A stretch of 64,000 nt of DNA from a virus. A program made the position numbers and the translations under genes. Under the pieces are notes generated by a model. It was not told the DNA's origin. It saw only the letters and a list, made by a program, of their open reading frames with translations, and did not search any database. The stretch is taken from IMG/VR virus record IMGVR_UViG_3300019458_000002, positions 64,001 to 128,000 of that record. The stretch is one strand, 5' to 3'. Numbering within the stretch: position 1 is the stretch's first letter; the number at the start of each line of letters is the position of its first letter. Shown here piece by piece: positions 55,894 through 64,000 of this stretch.

Positions 55894-56493
55894 ATGTCAT
55901 CGATGAGTTCGTTCAAGAAGCAGCTTGCAGAGAAGAAGGCCGCAAAGACCATTCCTCAGAGACTAGATGCCCTTGAGCAGGGTGTAGCCTCGATTGTGGA
56001 CCAAGTAAACAAGCGATTGCAAAACCTACAGCAACGTGGTGTAGAGGTTGAAGATGTCTTGAAGGGCATTGTAGATATGCTAGGCCCAGACAAGGTTACG
56101 GAAGCGGTCATCAAGGTAAAGAACACTGAAGTAGAGAAGGAAGCTGCGGAAAAGAAGAACAACGTTCTGAAGGCATGCGGAGAAGGTAAGCTAAAGGTGG
56201 CAGAGGTGGTTAGTGCTAACTCCGTTATTATTGGCACCGAAGTTAAGCCCGACGGCACCGTAACAATTCCTAAGGAAAATGTCGTAGGATTTATGGCACT
56301 AAATGCCGACCTACAGGCCCTGCTTTTGGACAAGAAGGTGGGCGAAAGCTTTGAAATTCCAGGAACAAACGGAAATGTCTTCACAGTCCTAGCTGTTTAT
56401 GATATAGTTGAGGAAGCAGTTGCCGCATTCCAAGCAGAAGAAGCTGCTGCCGAAACTGTACCAGAAGCGCCTGCACCAACTGCAGCCGTATAA
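55894..56493 (+). CDS. Coiled-coil protein with small C-terminal domain
   Basis: 199 residues from ATG 55894, preceded by AAGGAGAAATAT; the earlier start at 55864 lies inside the previous gene. Residues 1-100 are a coiled coil (LDALEQGVASIVDQVNKRLQ). A beta domain follows (VVSANSVIIGTEVKPDGTVT, VGESFEIPGTNGNVFTVLAV), then an Ala/Glu/Pro-rich tail. Possibly oligomeric. No family recognised. Confidence 0.6.
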   Translation: MSSMSSFKKQLAEKKAAKTIPQRLDALEQGVASIVDQVNKRLQNLQQRGVEVEDVLKGIVDMLGPDKVTEAVIKVKNTEVEKEAAEKKNNVLKACGEGKLKVAEVVSANSVIIGTEVKPDGTVTIPKENVVGFMALNADLQALLLDKKVGESFEIPGTNGNVFTVLAVYDIVEEAVAAFQAEEAAAETVPEAPAPTAAV

Positions 56494-56508
56494 ATAACAA
56501 GGAAAATA

Positions 56509-57759
56509 ATGCCGAAAAAGAACTTAACAGACGAACAAGCAGACCTAGTTGAAAAATATCTCGAAGACAAAGACAAGGGAATTACAAGAGCCTATTTTTG
56601 CCAGACCAATGGAATTACTCCGGGGTCTTTCGATAAGTGGGTAACCATTTACAATAACGAAAGTGGCGTCCCAACTACACGAGAAAGTGACGTAAGGGAG
56701 TTTCTTACAGAGAAGGCGGACCAGGTTCGTCTCAAAGACGAAAGCCTAAAGGACCGGAAGGTTTCTATGGCTATGGTCCGAGAAACACTCTTTCTGGAAG
56801 ACATTGAAAAGGTCTGTTCTAGGATTTTCCTAGGAAAAATAGTGCCTAGTAAGGCAACTATTTCTAAAAGCAAGGACGGCACCCAACGGGTTGTAAACTT
56901 GCTCCTATCTGACCTCCATTATGGAGCTATGTTGGATAGTAAAGAAGTCATTCGGCAATATGGACCAGTTGAGGAAGCCCGCAGAACAGCGGCTATCATG
57001 GTTCAGACAGCTGATTATAAGCGTCAGTATCGTAAGGAAACGCATTTGAATGTTCATTTAATCGGTGACATCATTCAAGGGCAGCTCCATGACCTTCGTG
57101 ATGGTTCTCCACTAGCAGAACAGTTTGCAGCAGCAGTATCTACGCTAGGCCAGGGTTTAGCATATCTAGCGTCGGAGTTTCCTTCTATGACGGTTCATTG
57201 TACTCCTGGAAATCATGGTAGAAATACTGCCCGTCACAAAGAGCGAGCAACCAACCAACGCTGGGATAGCATTGAAAATATGATTTATTTTAGCTTGAAG
57301 CAGATGATGTCAAACTTCAAGCACGTCAAATTTGAGATTCCTTATACGCCATTCTACAAGGCCAAGATTTTTGACAAGTACGCCTTTATGACTCACGGAG
57401 ATGCCGTCCTTAACCCAGGATATCCAGGTAAGAGCATTGACGTTGGAAGTATACGAAAACAAATTAACGAGTGGAATGCGTCTTCTGCAGAGAAGTTTAG
57501 TTTGTTTGCAGTTGGACATGTCCACGTAGGCAGTCTAGTTCACCTTCCTAATGGCACAGTGTTTATGAGCAACGGACCTCTGATTCCGTCAGATGCATAT
57601 GCAATCAGTATTGGAATTCCTGAGTCGGCATGTGGACAGTGGGTTTGGGAGTCTGTTGAAGGTCACATTGTTGGCGATAGCAGATTTGTTACTGTAAATG
57701 ACGATACAGACAAAGACAAGTCTCTGGAGAAAATCATTAAGCCATTTACGAGCATGTAA
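56509..57759 (+). CDS. Metallophosphoesterase with N-terminal HTH-like region
   Basis: 416 residues. The first 60 residues resemble a recombinase-type HTH (LVEKYLEDKDKGITRAYFCQ...). The catalytic part has LLSDLHYGAML, HLIGDIIQGQ, TPGNHGRNT, THGDAVL and AVGHVHVGSL, the five metal-binding blocks of calcineurin-like phosphoesterases. Similar proteins lie in phage replication regions; a DNA nuclease role is plausible. It ends a few bases before an HNH gene. Confidence 0.7.
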   Translation: MPKKNLTDEQADLVEKYLEDKDKGITRAYFCQTNGITPGSFDKWVTIYNNESGVPTTRESDVREFLTEKADQVRLKDESLKDRKVSMAMVRETLFLEDIEKVCSRIFLGKIVPSKATISKSKDGTQRVVNLLLSDLHYGAMLDSKEVIRQYGPVEEARRTAAIMVQTADYKRQYRKETHLNVHLIGDIIQGQLHDLRDGSPLAEQFAAAVSTLGQGLAYLASEFPSMTVHCTPGNHGRNTARHKERATNQRWDSIENMIYFSLKQMMSNFKHVKFEIPYTPFYKAKIFDKYAFMTHGDAVLNPGYPGKSIDVGSIRKQINEWNASSAEKFSLFAVGHVHVGSLVHLPNGTVFMSNGPLIPSDAYAISIGIPESACGQWVWESVEGHIVGDSRFVTVNDDTDKDKSLEKIIKPFTSM

Positions 57760-57760
57760 G

Positions 57761-58153
57761 ATGGATAGAGAAACTCACAATAGGCAGGCTCGCGAGTCGT
57801 ACCACAGAACAAAGGGTGCCCTAAAAAGATACCACAAAAATCGAGATGAAAATCTCGGCAAAATGAAAGAATATCACCTAAAGAACAAAGAAAGGCTTAA
57901 TAGGTCCAGGGTTCTTCGAAAGTTTGGTCTAAGTATAGAAGACTTTAAAAAAATTTCGGATGAACAAAAGGGGCTATGTAAGATTTGTCGTTTACCTCCG
58001 AACGGGAATAACGAATATCTTTCTGTAGACCACAATCATGCTACTGGTAAAATAAGGGGTTTGCTTTGTTCAACCTGCAATAGTGGACTTGGGTATTTTA
58101 AAGACAGTGCTAATTACCTTAGAGCAGCTGCTGATTACCTAGACAGGTTGTAA
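57761..58153 (+). CDS. Endonuclease VII-type HNH protein, probable homing nuclease
   Basis: 130 residues from ATG 57761, two bases after the previous stop. Basic helical N-terminus (HRTKGALKRYHKNRDENLGK), then CKICRLPPNGNNEYLSVDHN and ATGKIRGLLCSTCNSGLGYF, the endonuclease VII core with CxxC pairs and the DHNH motif. It is a paralogue of the 52097-52657 protein and probably a mobile free-standing nuclease gene. Confidence 0.75.
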   Translation: MDRETHNRQARESYHRTKGALKRYHKNRDENLGKMKEYHLKNKERLNRSRVLRKFGLSIEDFKKISDEQKGLCKICRLPPNGNNEYLSVDHNHATGKIRGLLCSTCNSGLGYFKDSANYLRAAADYLDRL

Positions 58154-58154
58154 T

Positions 58155-58544
58155 GTGGACCACGAAACCATACGTTCAGATATTCTAGCTCTGAGAACGA
58201 ACATAAAAAATCGAAGAATCAAAATCATCACCTTCAAGAAAGAGCTTGTGGGTGCTGAAGAGGACAAAAAGAAAATAGAGAGCGAGCACGAAGCAGCTAA
58301 AACTAACCTTATGTACATGAAAAGCTCAGACCTAATCGTCATGAGCGAGTATAAGACGGTTCAGGAGAACTACCACCTTACAAGGTGGCAGCTAAAGGAA
58401 GTAAAAGAATACATCGGCATCAGAAACAGTCACATAAACGAGTGTGAAAAAGAGATAGTGGCAATCGATGCAAAAATCCTCCAGCTAGAAGCTATGCTGA
58501 ATGTAGAAATAGACAACGTAATTGAGTTCAGGTTAGATAGATGA
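58155..58544 (+). CDS. Coiled-coil protein
   Basis: 129 residues starting with GTG. Almost entirely charged heptad-like helix (FKKELVGAEEDKKKIESEHE, CEKEIVAIDAKILQLEAML), so a coiled-coil dimer is likely. Overlaps the next HNH gene by ATGA. Function unknown. Confidence 0.6.
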   Translation: MDHETIRSDILALRTNIKNRRIKIITFKKELVGAEEDKKKIESEHEAAKTNLMYMKSSDLIVMSEYKTVQENYHLTRWQLKEVKEYIGIRNSHINECEKEIVAIDAKILQLEAMLNVEIDNVIEFRLDR

Positions 58545-59020
58545 ACGGAAAATTGTGTGTAAAGTGCGGCAACCCCTTCCTTCCAAAAGAAGGGGGTCAT
58601 CGTGCGCTTTATTGTAGTAAAAAATGTAAAAATAGGGTCAGAAAACAGGCGATTGACCCTGAAGCAAAGAAGGAAATTCGTAAGAGACGTTACACCCGTA
58701 TAGTTGCTAGCCCCAATAGGTATGCTAAGCACTTGTCTCAATCTAAGAAATCTCGTAAGAAGGTCTTGGACTGGCTAGCTGAATACAAGGTTTCAAGAGG
58801 GTGTGTTGACTGTGGCTATGATGCTCATTTTGCAGCATTACAACTAGACCACACAGGAGCAAAAACTTTACCAATAGCGGCTTGTCGCTCAAGTATATGG
58901 CGCCTGCAAGAGGAAATTGAACGCGGTAAATGTGTAGTTCGATGTGGAAATTGTCATGCCGTAAAAACATGGGAAAGAAAAATGGCACAAAACAATGAGC
59001 AAAATAATAAAAATTCTTAA
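58541..59020 (+). CDS. HNH endonuclease-like protein
   Basis: 159 residues. N-terminal zinc site CVKCGNPFLP...YCSKKCKNRVRK, as found in several phage homing nucleases. The HNH part has CVDCGYDAHFAALQLDHTGA and CGNCHAVKTWER. A free-standing homing endonuclease is the likely role. The 3' end overlaps the cupin gene by 26 nt, and the three HNH genes within 7 kb suggest a hot spot. Confidence 0.7.
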   Translation: MNGKLCVKCGNPFLPKEGGHRALYCSKKCKNRVRKQAIDPEAKKEIRKRRYTRIVASPNRYAKHLSQSKKSRKKVLDWLAEYKVSRGCVDCGYDAHFAALQLDHTGAKTLPIAACRSSIWRLQEEIERGKCVVRCGNCHAVKTWERKMAQNNEQNNKNS

Positions 59021-59459
59021 CAAAGTCTTCAGACGACGGGACATCTTTCATGATGGTGTTTTGTACTTGCAACGATGGTATTTAACTCCCAGAAATTGGC
59101 CGGTGAAGATATTTCTTCATGCTATTTACAAGCCCGATGATGACAGAGACCCACACAACCACCCATTTCCGTTCCTAGGAGTAATTCTAACGGGGGCTTA
59201 CTCTGAGGCCCTTTATGACCAGAATGGCAACTTTAAGGAGTATGCATGTAGGACCCCTGGAAGCATGGTCTTTAGGTCTTGGAAGGCTATCCATCAAGTG
59301 GAGACCTTGTATTCAGACAAAGTCTGGACCCTAATCATTGCAGGACCAACTAAGCAAGTCTGGGGATTCTTTACTAAGAATGGTTTTGTTCCCTGGAAGC
59401 AATACCAAGGCAAGCCTGATAGCACAGAAACCCCTGCCGAAGATGAACCAAGACATTAA
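58995..59459 (+). CDS. Cupin-fold protein
   Basis: 154 residues. DRDPHNHPFPFLGVIL holds the HxH of cupin motif 1, and SWKAIHQVETL gives the His of motif 2. The rest has the expected beta strands. The family is common in phages with no fixed activity; possible roles include a sugar or nucleotide modification enzyme. It overlaps both neighbours. Confidence 0.65.
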   Translation: MSKIIKILNKVFRRRDIFHDGVLYLQRWYLTPRNWPVKIFLHAIYKPDDDRDPHNHPFPFLGVILTGAYSEALYDQNGNFKEYACRTPGSMVFRSWKAIHQVETLYSDKVWTLIIAGPTKQVWGFFTKNGFVPWKQYQGKPDSTETPAEDEPRH

Positions 59460-59661
59460 GATGCTAATCGAGAGCGATGAGAACTATATCGGCCTGAAGC
59501 GGTTTGACTACAACATCAACAAGGCTCTGGAGCGGTACCCTAGTGGTGCGCCCAATCACATTATCTCGGGAGCCCTAATGATTCCTGAGGACCAAATTGA
59601 CTTCGTTTATAATGGCATCGTAGAAAAACTGCGTATTTTAATGGGTGTGAAGCTTGATTAA
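59443..59661 (+). CDS. Small hypothetical protein
   Basis: 72 residues from ATG 59443, overlapping the cupin stop; ATG 59461 (66 residues) is equally possible. MNQDIKMLIESDENYIGLKR... with a Pro/Ser turn and a C-terminal helix. Neither start has a clear ribosome site. Function unknown. The next gene's promoter overlaps its end. Confidence 0.5.
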   Translation: MNQDIKMLIESDENYIGLKRFDYNINKALERYPSGAPNHIISGALMIPEDQIDFVYNGIVEKLRILMGVKLD

Positions 59662-59682
59662 AACTTGTTTTTCTGCTATACT
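59654..59682 (+). promoter_or_regulatory. Near-leaderless promoter of DNA polymerase gene
   Basis: TTGATT (59654-59659), 17-nt spacer, TATACT (59677-59682), eight bases to GTG 59691. No ribosome site is visible. Confidence 0.6.
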
Positions 59683-59690
59683 CTCTTATA

Positions 59691-62600
59691 GTGCCCAATT
59701 TTAAGCAATTTCCGACCTGCCACTGTCATCCTCAGTCCTTAGATAGCGCTTCCACTCCAAAAGCCTTTGCTCAAAGGGAGGTGGAACTTGGCTCAGGGAC
59801 CCTCACAGTAACAGACCATGGGTCTCTTGCTGCTGTTCGTGAGGTTTATGACCTAGCCAAGAAAAATGGCCTAATAGCAATCCCTGGCCTCGAAGGCTAT
59901 TTTCGGGATGACGATTGTCCTATCCTCCTTGCAAATGGAGTCAGTAAGAACGCTGAAGGTACGCTTGCAGACTACTGCAAGTACTTTCATATTACCCTTC
60001 ACTTCCTAGACCAACCGGCCTTTGAGTGCGGGGTTCGACTGCTTTCCAAAGCTGAGGAACGTGCCGAGCGCCATGGCTCAGAGAGAAAGCCTCTTTTTAA
60101 CTGGGATAATCTAGAGGAGCTTGGAAGCTACAACGTAACAGCAACATCTAGTTGCTTGGTTGGTATGGTGCAAAGACATCTAGTTGCCCAAAACAACTTC
60201 AAGATGGCCAAGCTGTATTTTGATAGGCTTAATGCCATTTTCAAGCCAGGTAACTTCTACACAGAAGTCTTTCCCCATGTCTGTGACCGCAACTGGGTGC
60301 AGGCGGTGTTCGTAACTCTTGAAGATGGAACCAAGATAAAGTACGGAGCAACAAAGAAGCTTCGAACAAATGCCTCCGACGAAATCCCTGCCGAAGACCT
60401 AGCTAAGGCCTTTGGTAAAAAAGGGGAGAAGCACGAGGTTCTGCTAGCGGTTAAAAACTATCAAACCTGGTCAGATTATCCTGAGCCACAGAAGATTACT
60501 AAGGTTGAGCACATCGAAGACTTCATTGTGAATGAATGTAGACCATGGGCAGAGGATGGAGACATTCAGAAGGGTGCTAACCATGCTGTACTACATCTAG
60601 CAAAGCAGGCAGGCACTTCAATCCTGATTGGAGACGACTCTCACTTTGCTCACCCTGAAGACAAGATTGTTCAAGATGTGCGCCTTTCACAGGGCGGCAG
60701 CTGGAGGTTTTCAACTTCCTATCACCGTTTGTCCTCAGAAGAGGCATTTGGGTATTTCAGTTCTAAAATGGATATCAGCGCAAGTCAGTTTATGTCTTGG
60801 GTTGATAACGCCTCAGAGTGGGCATCACGATTTAAGGACTTCAAATTCGATAGCAAGCCAAGTCTGCCTACCAAGTTCTATCCCTCAAACACGCTCAAGC
60901 ACATGGGCTCTCTTATTGAGAGTCATGGGCGTATGCAGTGGAACAAGCCAGAGTATGTTCAGCGTCTACAAACAGAAATTGAGCTTCTACACCGCAACGG
61001 AACAATTGACTTGCTTCCATACTTCTTTCTAGCAGAAGAGTCCTTGGCTCTCTATCAAAATGAGAGAGTCTTGACTGGTCCAGGCAGAGGTTCTGCAGCT
61101 GGTTTGCTTATGGCTTACCTGTTGGGTATTACTCACGTAGACCCTCTGAAATACGACCTATCTCTAGACAGATTTCTAACTCTTGACCGTGTTAAGTCTG
61201 GCAAACTTCCCGACATAGATATGGACTTTCCTGACCGAGAACTACTTCTAACCTGGCTAGATAAGAGATTCGGAGACCACTACGCACAAATTAGCGTAGA
61301 CAGCACACTTCGACTCAAGATGGCAGTACGCGACGTTGCAAGGCTACGCCATGGAGAAGTGACAGGGCACATTCACTCTCTTTGCGGGAAGTTCATGATG
61401 CCTCCACAGGGCGTTACAGACCTTAACTTCATCATGGGCTATGATACCGATGACGGTAACCATGTCGTAGGTTCTATTGAATATGACCCAGCGTTAAAGG
61501 AATATGTTAATGCGTACTCTCAAGACTGGGAGGTAGTGAAGAAGTGCCTTGGCCTACCTAGACAGAAGGGAAGACACGCATCTGCATTCGTGGTAGCAAA
61601 CAAACCTATTGGTGAATTCATACCCCTGACTGAGGTAAGCGGGGTCAAGGTTACTCAATTTACGGCCAAAAGCGTAGAAGCTGCAGGCGGCATAAAGATG
61701 GACTTCCTGGTGGTCAACACATTGAAGGATATCTCGGCCTGCATCAGATTAATCCAGGAAAGGCATATCCAAACTAACATTCCCGACATGGTCCTTGATG
61801 GAGTCCTAGTTCCTTCATTCCGTCTCATTCCAGCGGCCCCAGGTAACCCAAGGTTAGTTGATATCTATGACCTTCCTGAAGACCAGAGTGTGTTCAAGGA
61901 TGTGGCTGAGGGTCGCACAGAGACGGTGTTTCAATTTAATACACCTGGAGCAGTCCAGTGGCTAAACCAATTCAATTACGAGAAGGAAAACGGCAACAAA
62001 GCAATTGATTCAATTCTAGAAATGGCAATATTCACAGCACTAGACCGACCTGGTCCCCTAGATATGTTTGTGAACAACCCAGACCAAAAGAACAAGAAAC
62101 ATAATATGTTGGTTGAGTATGCAAGGCGTGTGCGCGGTGAAACCCCTAGCACTGAAGTGCTACCGTTCTTTGATGAGCTATTGCCTGAAACCAAGGGCAT
62201 CATGTGCTTTCAGGAACAATTGCAGAAGTGCTATCAGTACCTAACTGGATGCACAGGCGCCCAAGCAGAAGAGTTTCGGTCGGATGTGGCTAAGAAGCTC
62301 AAAGCAAAAGTAGAGAAGGCATACACCTTCTTTATTGACAGAGCCACACAGAAGATTGGCGAAGAAAGTGCCAAGGCAGTCTGGGAGGCGTTTATTACCT
62401 GGGCAGAGTACGGATTCAATAAGTCACATGCAGTATCTTATGCCTTCATGGCATATGCCTGTGCCTACCTTAAGCATCACTATCCCCTGGAATGGTGGTG
62501 CTCAGTTCTGAAGAACGCAAACAAGACAGATATCAATGAAAAATTTTGGAAATATTGCAGCAAGTACATAGAGCTACCAGACGTAAAGCTCTCTGGAGAG

Positions 62601-63584
62601 AATTTTGAAATCCAAGGAGACAAAATACGAGCGCCCATTAGTCTCCTCCATGGTGTAGGAGAGAAAGCTCTTGAGCAATTATATAAGGGGCTGCCATATA
62701 CGGATATTACGGACTTCTGTCAGAAGATTCAGAAGCACAAGAAAGACGGCGCCGTTGCCGTCATGAAGAAGAAAAAGAAGAAGGATAAGAAGACTGGCGT
62801 CGAGACTATAACGGAAGTTCCAGGTGAAAAACTAGCTCACAATGCCCTTAATAGACGAGTTATATATGGACTGATTCTTTCTGGGGCTATGGATAGCCTA
62901 TTCCCGGTCTCTCTTGTGAACTCAATGGGAGAAACAGAGACGCTATCTACAGCAGACTTTTTCTTTGAGTACGAGAAGGCTATTGCTGAGGCTACCGGCA
63001 AGAAGATGGAAGCAGTTAACAGCAAGTACGTACAAATCAATCCTCTGACTCGCTATCAAATGCGCAAGTCAGTGCTCCCTGCTTATAGTGAGAACATTAT
63101 CCCTTATGTAACAAATCCTGATAACAACGTTGTTTCAAAGGGCAAGATTCTTCCTATGGTTGTATGGGGCGGCGACAAGATTCCGGTCATAACTCTAGAC
63201 CAGTTCATGAAGGTTGATAGTAAGGAAATTATTCCAAGCCCCATCACTGTAGCGGTGCCATGTTTTATTGAAGACAGCAAGTACTTTGAATTCGTAAAGA
63301 AAGACAGTAAGGGCAAAGATAAAAAGAAGCAGGGCTGTGAGTTTAACATCGACTTCGAAGGCGCTAAGCTGAAAATTATGGCTTGGCAACATATGGAGAA
63401 AGATGGCAACTATGGTCGTTACATTGCGCATCCATTGCCTGAAATCTTCAAGGAAAAATTGGTCGGTTCCATTGTGCTTTTGATTTGTACAAAGGAAAAA
63501 GAAGGTAAGGCATTCACAGCTGATGACCTAATCATGGTTCAAAAGGCTATTTCAGAAGAGAAGGAAAAAGATGATGAAGCTTAA
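59691..63584 (+). CDS. dnaE: DNA polymerase III alpha subunit (DnaE-type)
   Basis: 1297 residues, GTG start. N-terminal PHP domain (TCHCHPQSLDSAS, TVTDHGSLAAVREVYDLAKK, IPGLEGYF). The palm has GPGRGSAAGLLMAYLLG (about 463), the catalytic pair PDIDMDF (about 507) and the third Asp in IKMDFLVVNTLKDIS (about 669). The finger and HhH-type region follow (YGFNKSHAVSYAFMAYACAY, LLHGVGEKALEQL). A Lys-rich insert (KKKKKKDKK) near 1025 is unusual. It is the phage replicase. It carries its own near-leaderless promoter. Confidence 0.9.
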   Translation: MPNFKQFPTCHCHPQSLDSASTPKAFAQREVELGSGTLTVTDHGSLAAVREVYDLAKKNGLIAIPGLEGYFRDDDCPILLANGVSKNAEGTLADYCKYFHITLHFLDQPAFECGVRLLSKAEERAERHGSERKPLFNWDNLEELGSYNVTATSSCLVGMVQRHLVAQNNFKMAKLYFDRLNAIFKPGNFYTEVFPHVCDRNWVQAVFVTLEDGTKIKYGATKKLRTNASDEIPAEDLAKAFGKKGEKHEVLLAVKNYQTWSDYPEPQKITKVEHIEDFIVNECRPWAEDGDIQKGANHAVLHLAKQAGTSILIGDDSHFAHPEDKIVQDVRLSQGGSWRFSTSYHRLSSEEAFGYFSSKMDISASQFMSWVDNASEWASRFKDFKFDSKPSLPTKFYPSNTLKHMGSLIESHGRMQWNKPEYVQRLQTEIELLHRNGTIDLLPYFFLAEESLALYQNERVLTGPGRGSAAGLLMAYLLGITHVDPLKYDLSLDRFLTLDRVKSGKLPDIDMDFPDRELLLTWLDKRFGDHYAQISVDSTLRLKMAVRDVARLRHGEVTGHIHSLCGKFMMPPQGVTDLNFIMGYDTDDGNHVVGSIEYDPALKEYVNAYSQDWEVVKKCLGLPRQKGRHASAFVVANKPIGEFIPLTEVSGVKVTQFTAKSVEAAGGIKMDFLVVNTLKDISACIRLIQERHIQTNIPDMVLDGVLVPSFRLIPAAPGNPRLVDIYDLPEDQSVFKDVAEGRTETVFQFNTPGAVQWLNQFNYEKENGNKAIDSILEMAIFTALDRPGPLDMFVNNPDQKNKKHNMLVEYARRVRGETPSTEVLPFFDELLPETKGIMCFQEQLQKCYQYLTGCTGAQAEEFRSDVAKKLKAKVEKAYTFFIDRATQKIGEESAKAVWEAFITWAEYGFNKSHAVSYAFMAYACAYLKHHYPLEWWCSVLKNANKTDINEKFWKYCSKYIELPDVKLSGENFEIQGDKIRAPISLLHGVGEKALEQLYKGLPYTDITDFCQKIQKHKKDGAVAVMKKKKKKDKKTGVETITEVPGEKLAHNALNRRVIYGLILSGAMDSLFPVSLVNSMGETETLSTADFFFEYEKAIAEATGKKMEAVNSKYVQINPLTRYQMRKSVLPAYSENIIPYVTNPDNNVVSKGKILPMVVWGGDKIPVITLDQFMKVDSKEIIPSPITVAVPCFIEDSKYFEFVKKDSKGKDKKKQGCEFNIDFEGAKLKIMAWQHMEKDGNYGRYIAHPLPEIFKEKLVGSIVLLICTKEKEGKAFTADDLIMVQKAISEEKEKDDEA

Positions 63585-64000
63585 TGAATTACTGACAGAA
63601 TGGCACCAGTGCGCAAACCTCATAGCTAGAGAAAACGAGGCTATTCCGCCAGCCACAAGGTCAGGTATTTTGGCCTCTATTAACCAGGCGAAAGAACGAG
63701 CAAAAGTGCTTCAAAATGAGTACAAACGCATTATTTTGAGTGATAGCGTCGCAATCTTTCTAGATGGAGACAGGAACAAGGTATCTGAGTTTCTGTATGT
63801 GACTGAGGAGTCATATCCTGGTGACATTCTCCTGGTAGACGCAAACTGCCTCTACGATAGACTAGCTGAGTCAATAAAGTTCGTTGTTGACCAAAGGCTT
63901 GAAATCGGTTCTGGGCAGCTATACACCGTCTTCCAAGCACTTAAGGACGCCTGCAAAGAAGCCCAGTATGAAAAGGAATTGCAACATCCAGACCCTCAAA
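63571..64000 (+). CDS. Hypothetical protein, 3' end beyond window edge
   Basis: ATG at 63571 or 63574, inside the end of the polymerase gene, preceded by GAAGGAAAA. The frame is open to the right edge, giving 143 codons. MMKLNELLTEWHQCANLIAR..., a helical N-terminal part and an alpha/beta centre (SVAIFLDGDRNKVSEFLYVT). No family is recognised. Probably co-expressed with the polymerase. Confidence 0.7.
   Translation, partial: MMKLNELLTEWHQCANLIARENEAIPPATRSGILASINQAKERAKVLQNEYKRIILSDSVAIFLDGDRNKVSEFLYVTEESYPGDILLVDANCLYDRLAESIKFVVDQRLEIGSGQLYTVFQALKDACKEAQYEKELQHPDPQ

Noticed and set aside
1-64000. CRISPR array or insertion sequence
   Set aside because: No regularly spaced direct repeats and no transposase or integrase-type protein were seen in the window.

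Overview
The window is part of a large tailed dsDNA bacteriophage genome (Caudoviricetes). The evidence is a large terminase, portal, MuF-type minor head protein, scaffold-like protein and major capsid protein on the minus strand, together with a phage replication, repair and nucleotide set on the plus strand (DnaE-type DNA polymerase, 5'-3' exonuclease, SbcC/SbcD pair, UvsW-like helicase, class II ribonucleotide reductase, endonuclease VII-like HNH proteins). It also carries a GroEL-like chaperonin, a sigma-70-like factor, a tmRNA gene and tRNA genes, as expected of a phage much larger than 64 kb. The host cannot be named from sequence alone. Many plus-strand genes have sigma-70-type promoters placed so that transcription would begin on the start codon, which suggests a host that translates leaderless mRNAs.

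Layout. 1-1.7 kb: minus-strand, probably structural genes. 1.7-4.0 kb: small plus-strand genes and a tmRNA (2315-2677). 4.0-12.5 kb: three adjacent minus-strand genes for proteins with a PI3/4-kinase- or HipA-like fold; the last is a 1949-residue multidomain 'polyvalent' protein with Nudix and ParB-like domains. 12.5-15.7 kb: connector-like and small minus-strand genes. 15.8-16.3 kb: two small plus-strand genes with near-identical leaderless promoters. 16.4-23.5 kb: capsid, scaffold, a further structural gene, and a 1263-residue fusion of an XkdF-like protease, a glycosylase-like segment and a GGDEF domain. 23.6-35.2 kb: plus-strand accessory region with tRNAs, a structured non-coding region, a C39-like peptidase, FEN-type exonuclease, SprT-like protein, DUF932, a phosphoribosyltransferase, a Ro60-like (DUF2828/vWA) gene flanked by three related stem-loop RNAs, and a P-loop kinase plus phosphatase. 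35.2-46.5 kb: MuF protein, portal, terminase, SbcD, GroES-like candidate, sigma factor and helicase on minus. 46.7-64 kb: regulator, GroEL, SbcC, RNR, HNH proteins and DNA polymerase on plus.

The genes fall into two transcription programmes. Plus-strand metabolic and replication genes have TTGAC-N17-TATxxT promoters. Minus-strand structural operons repeatedly carry the heptamer CAATCTT shortly before their first gene; this may be a late signal read by the phage sigma-like factor. The most unusual parts are the Ro60-like gene with its three stem-loop RNAs and neighbouring RNA-repair-type enzymes, the giant fusion proteins encoded among the head genes, and the widespread leaderless promoter geometry.
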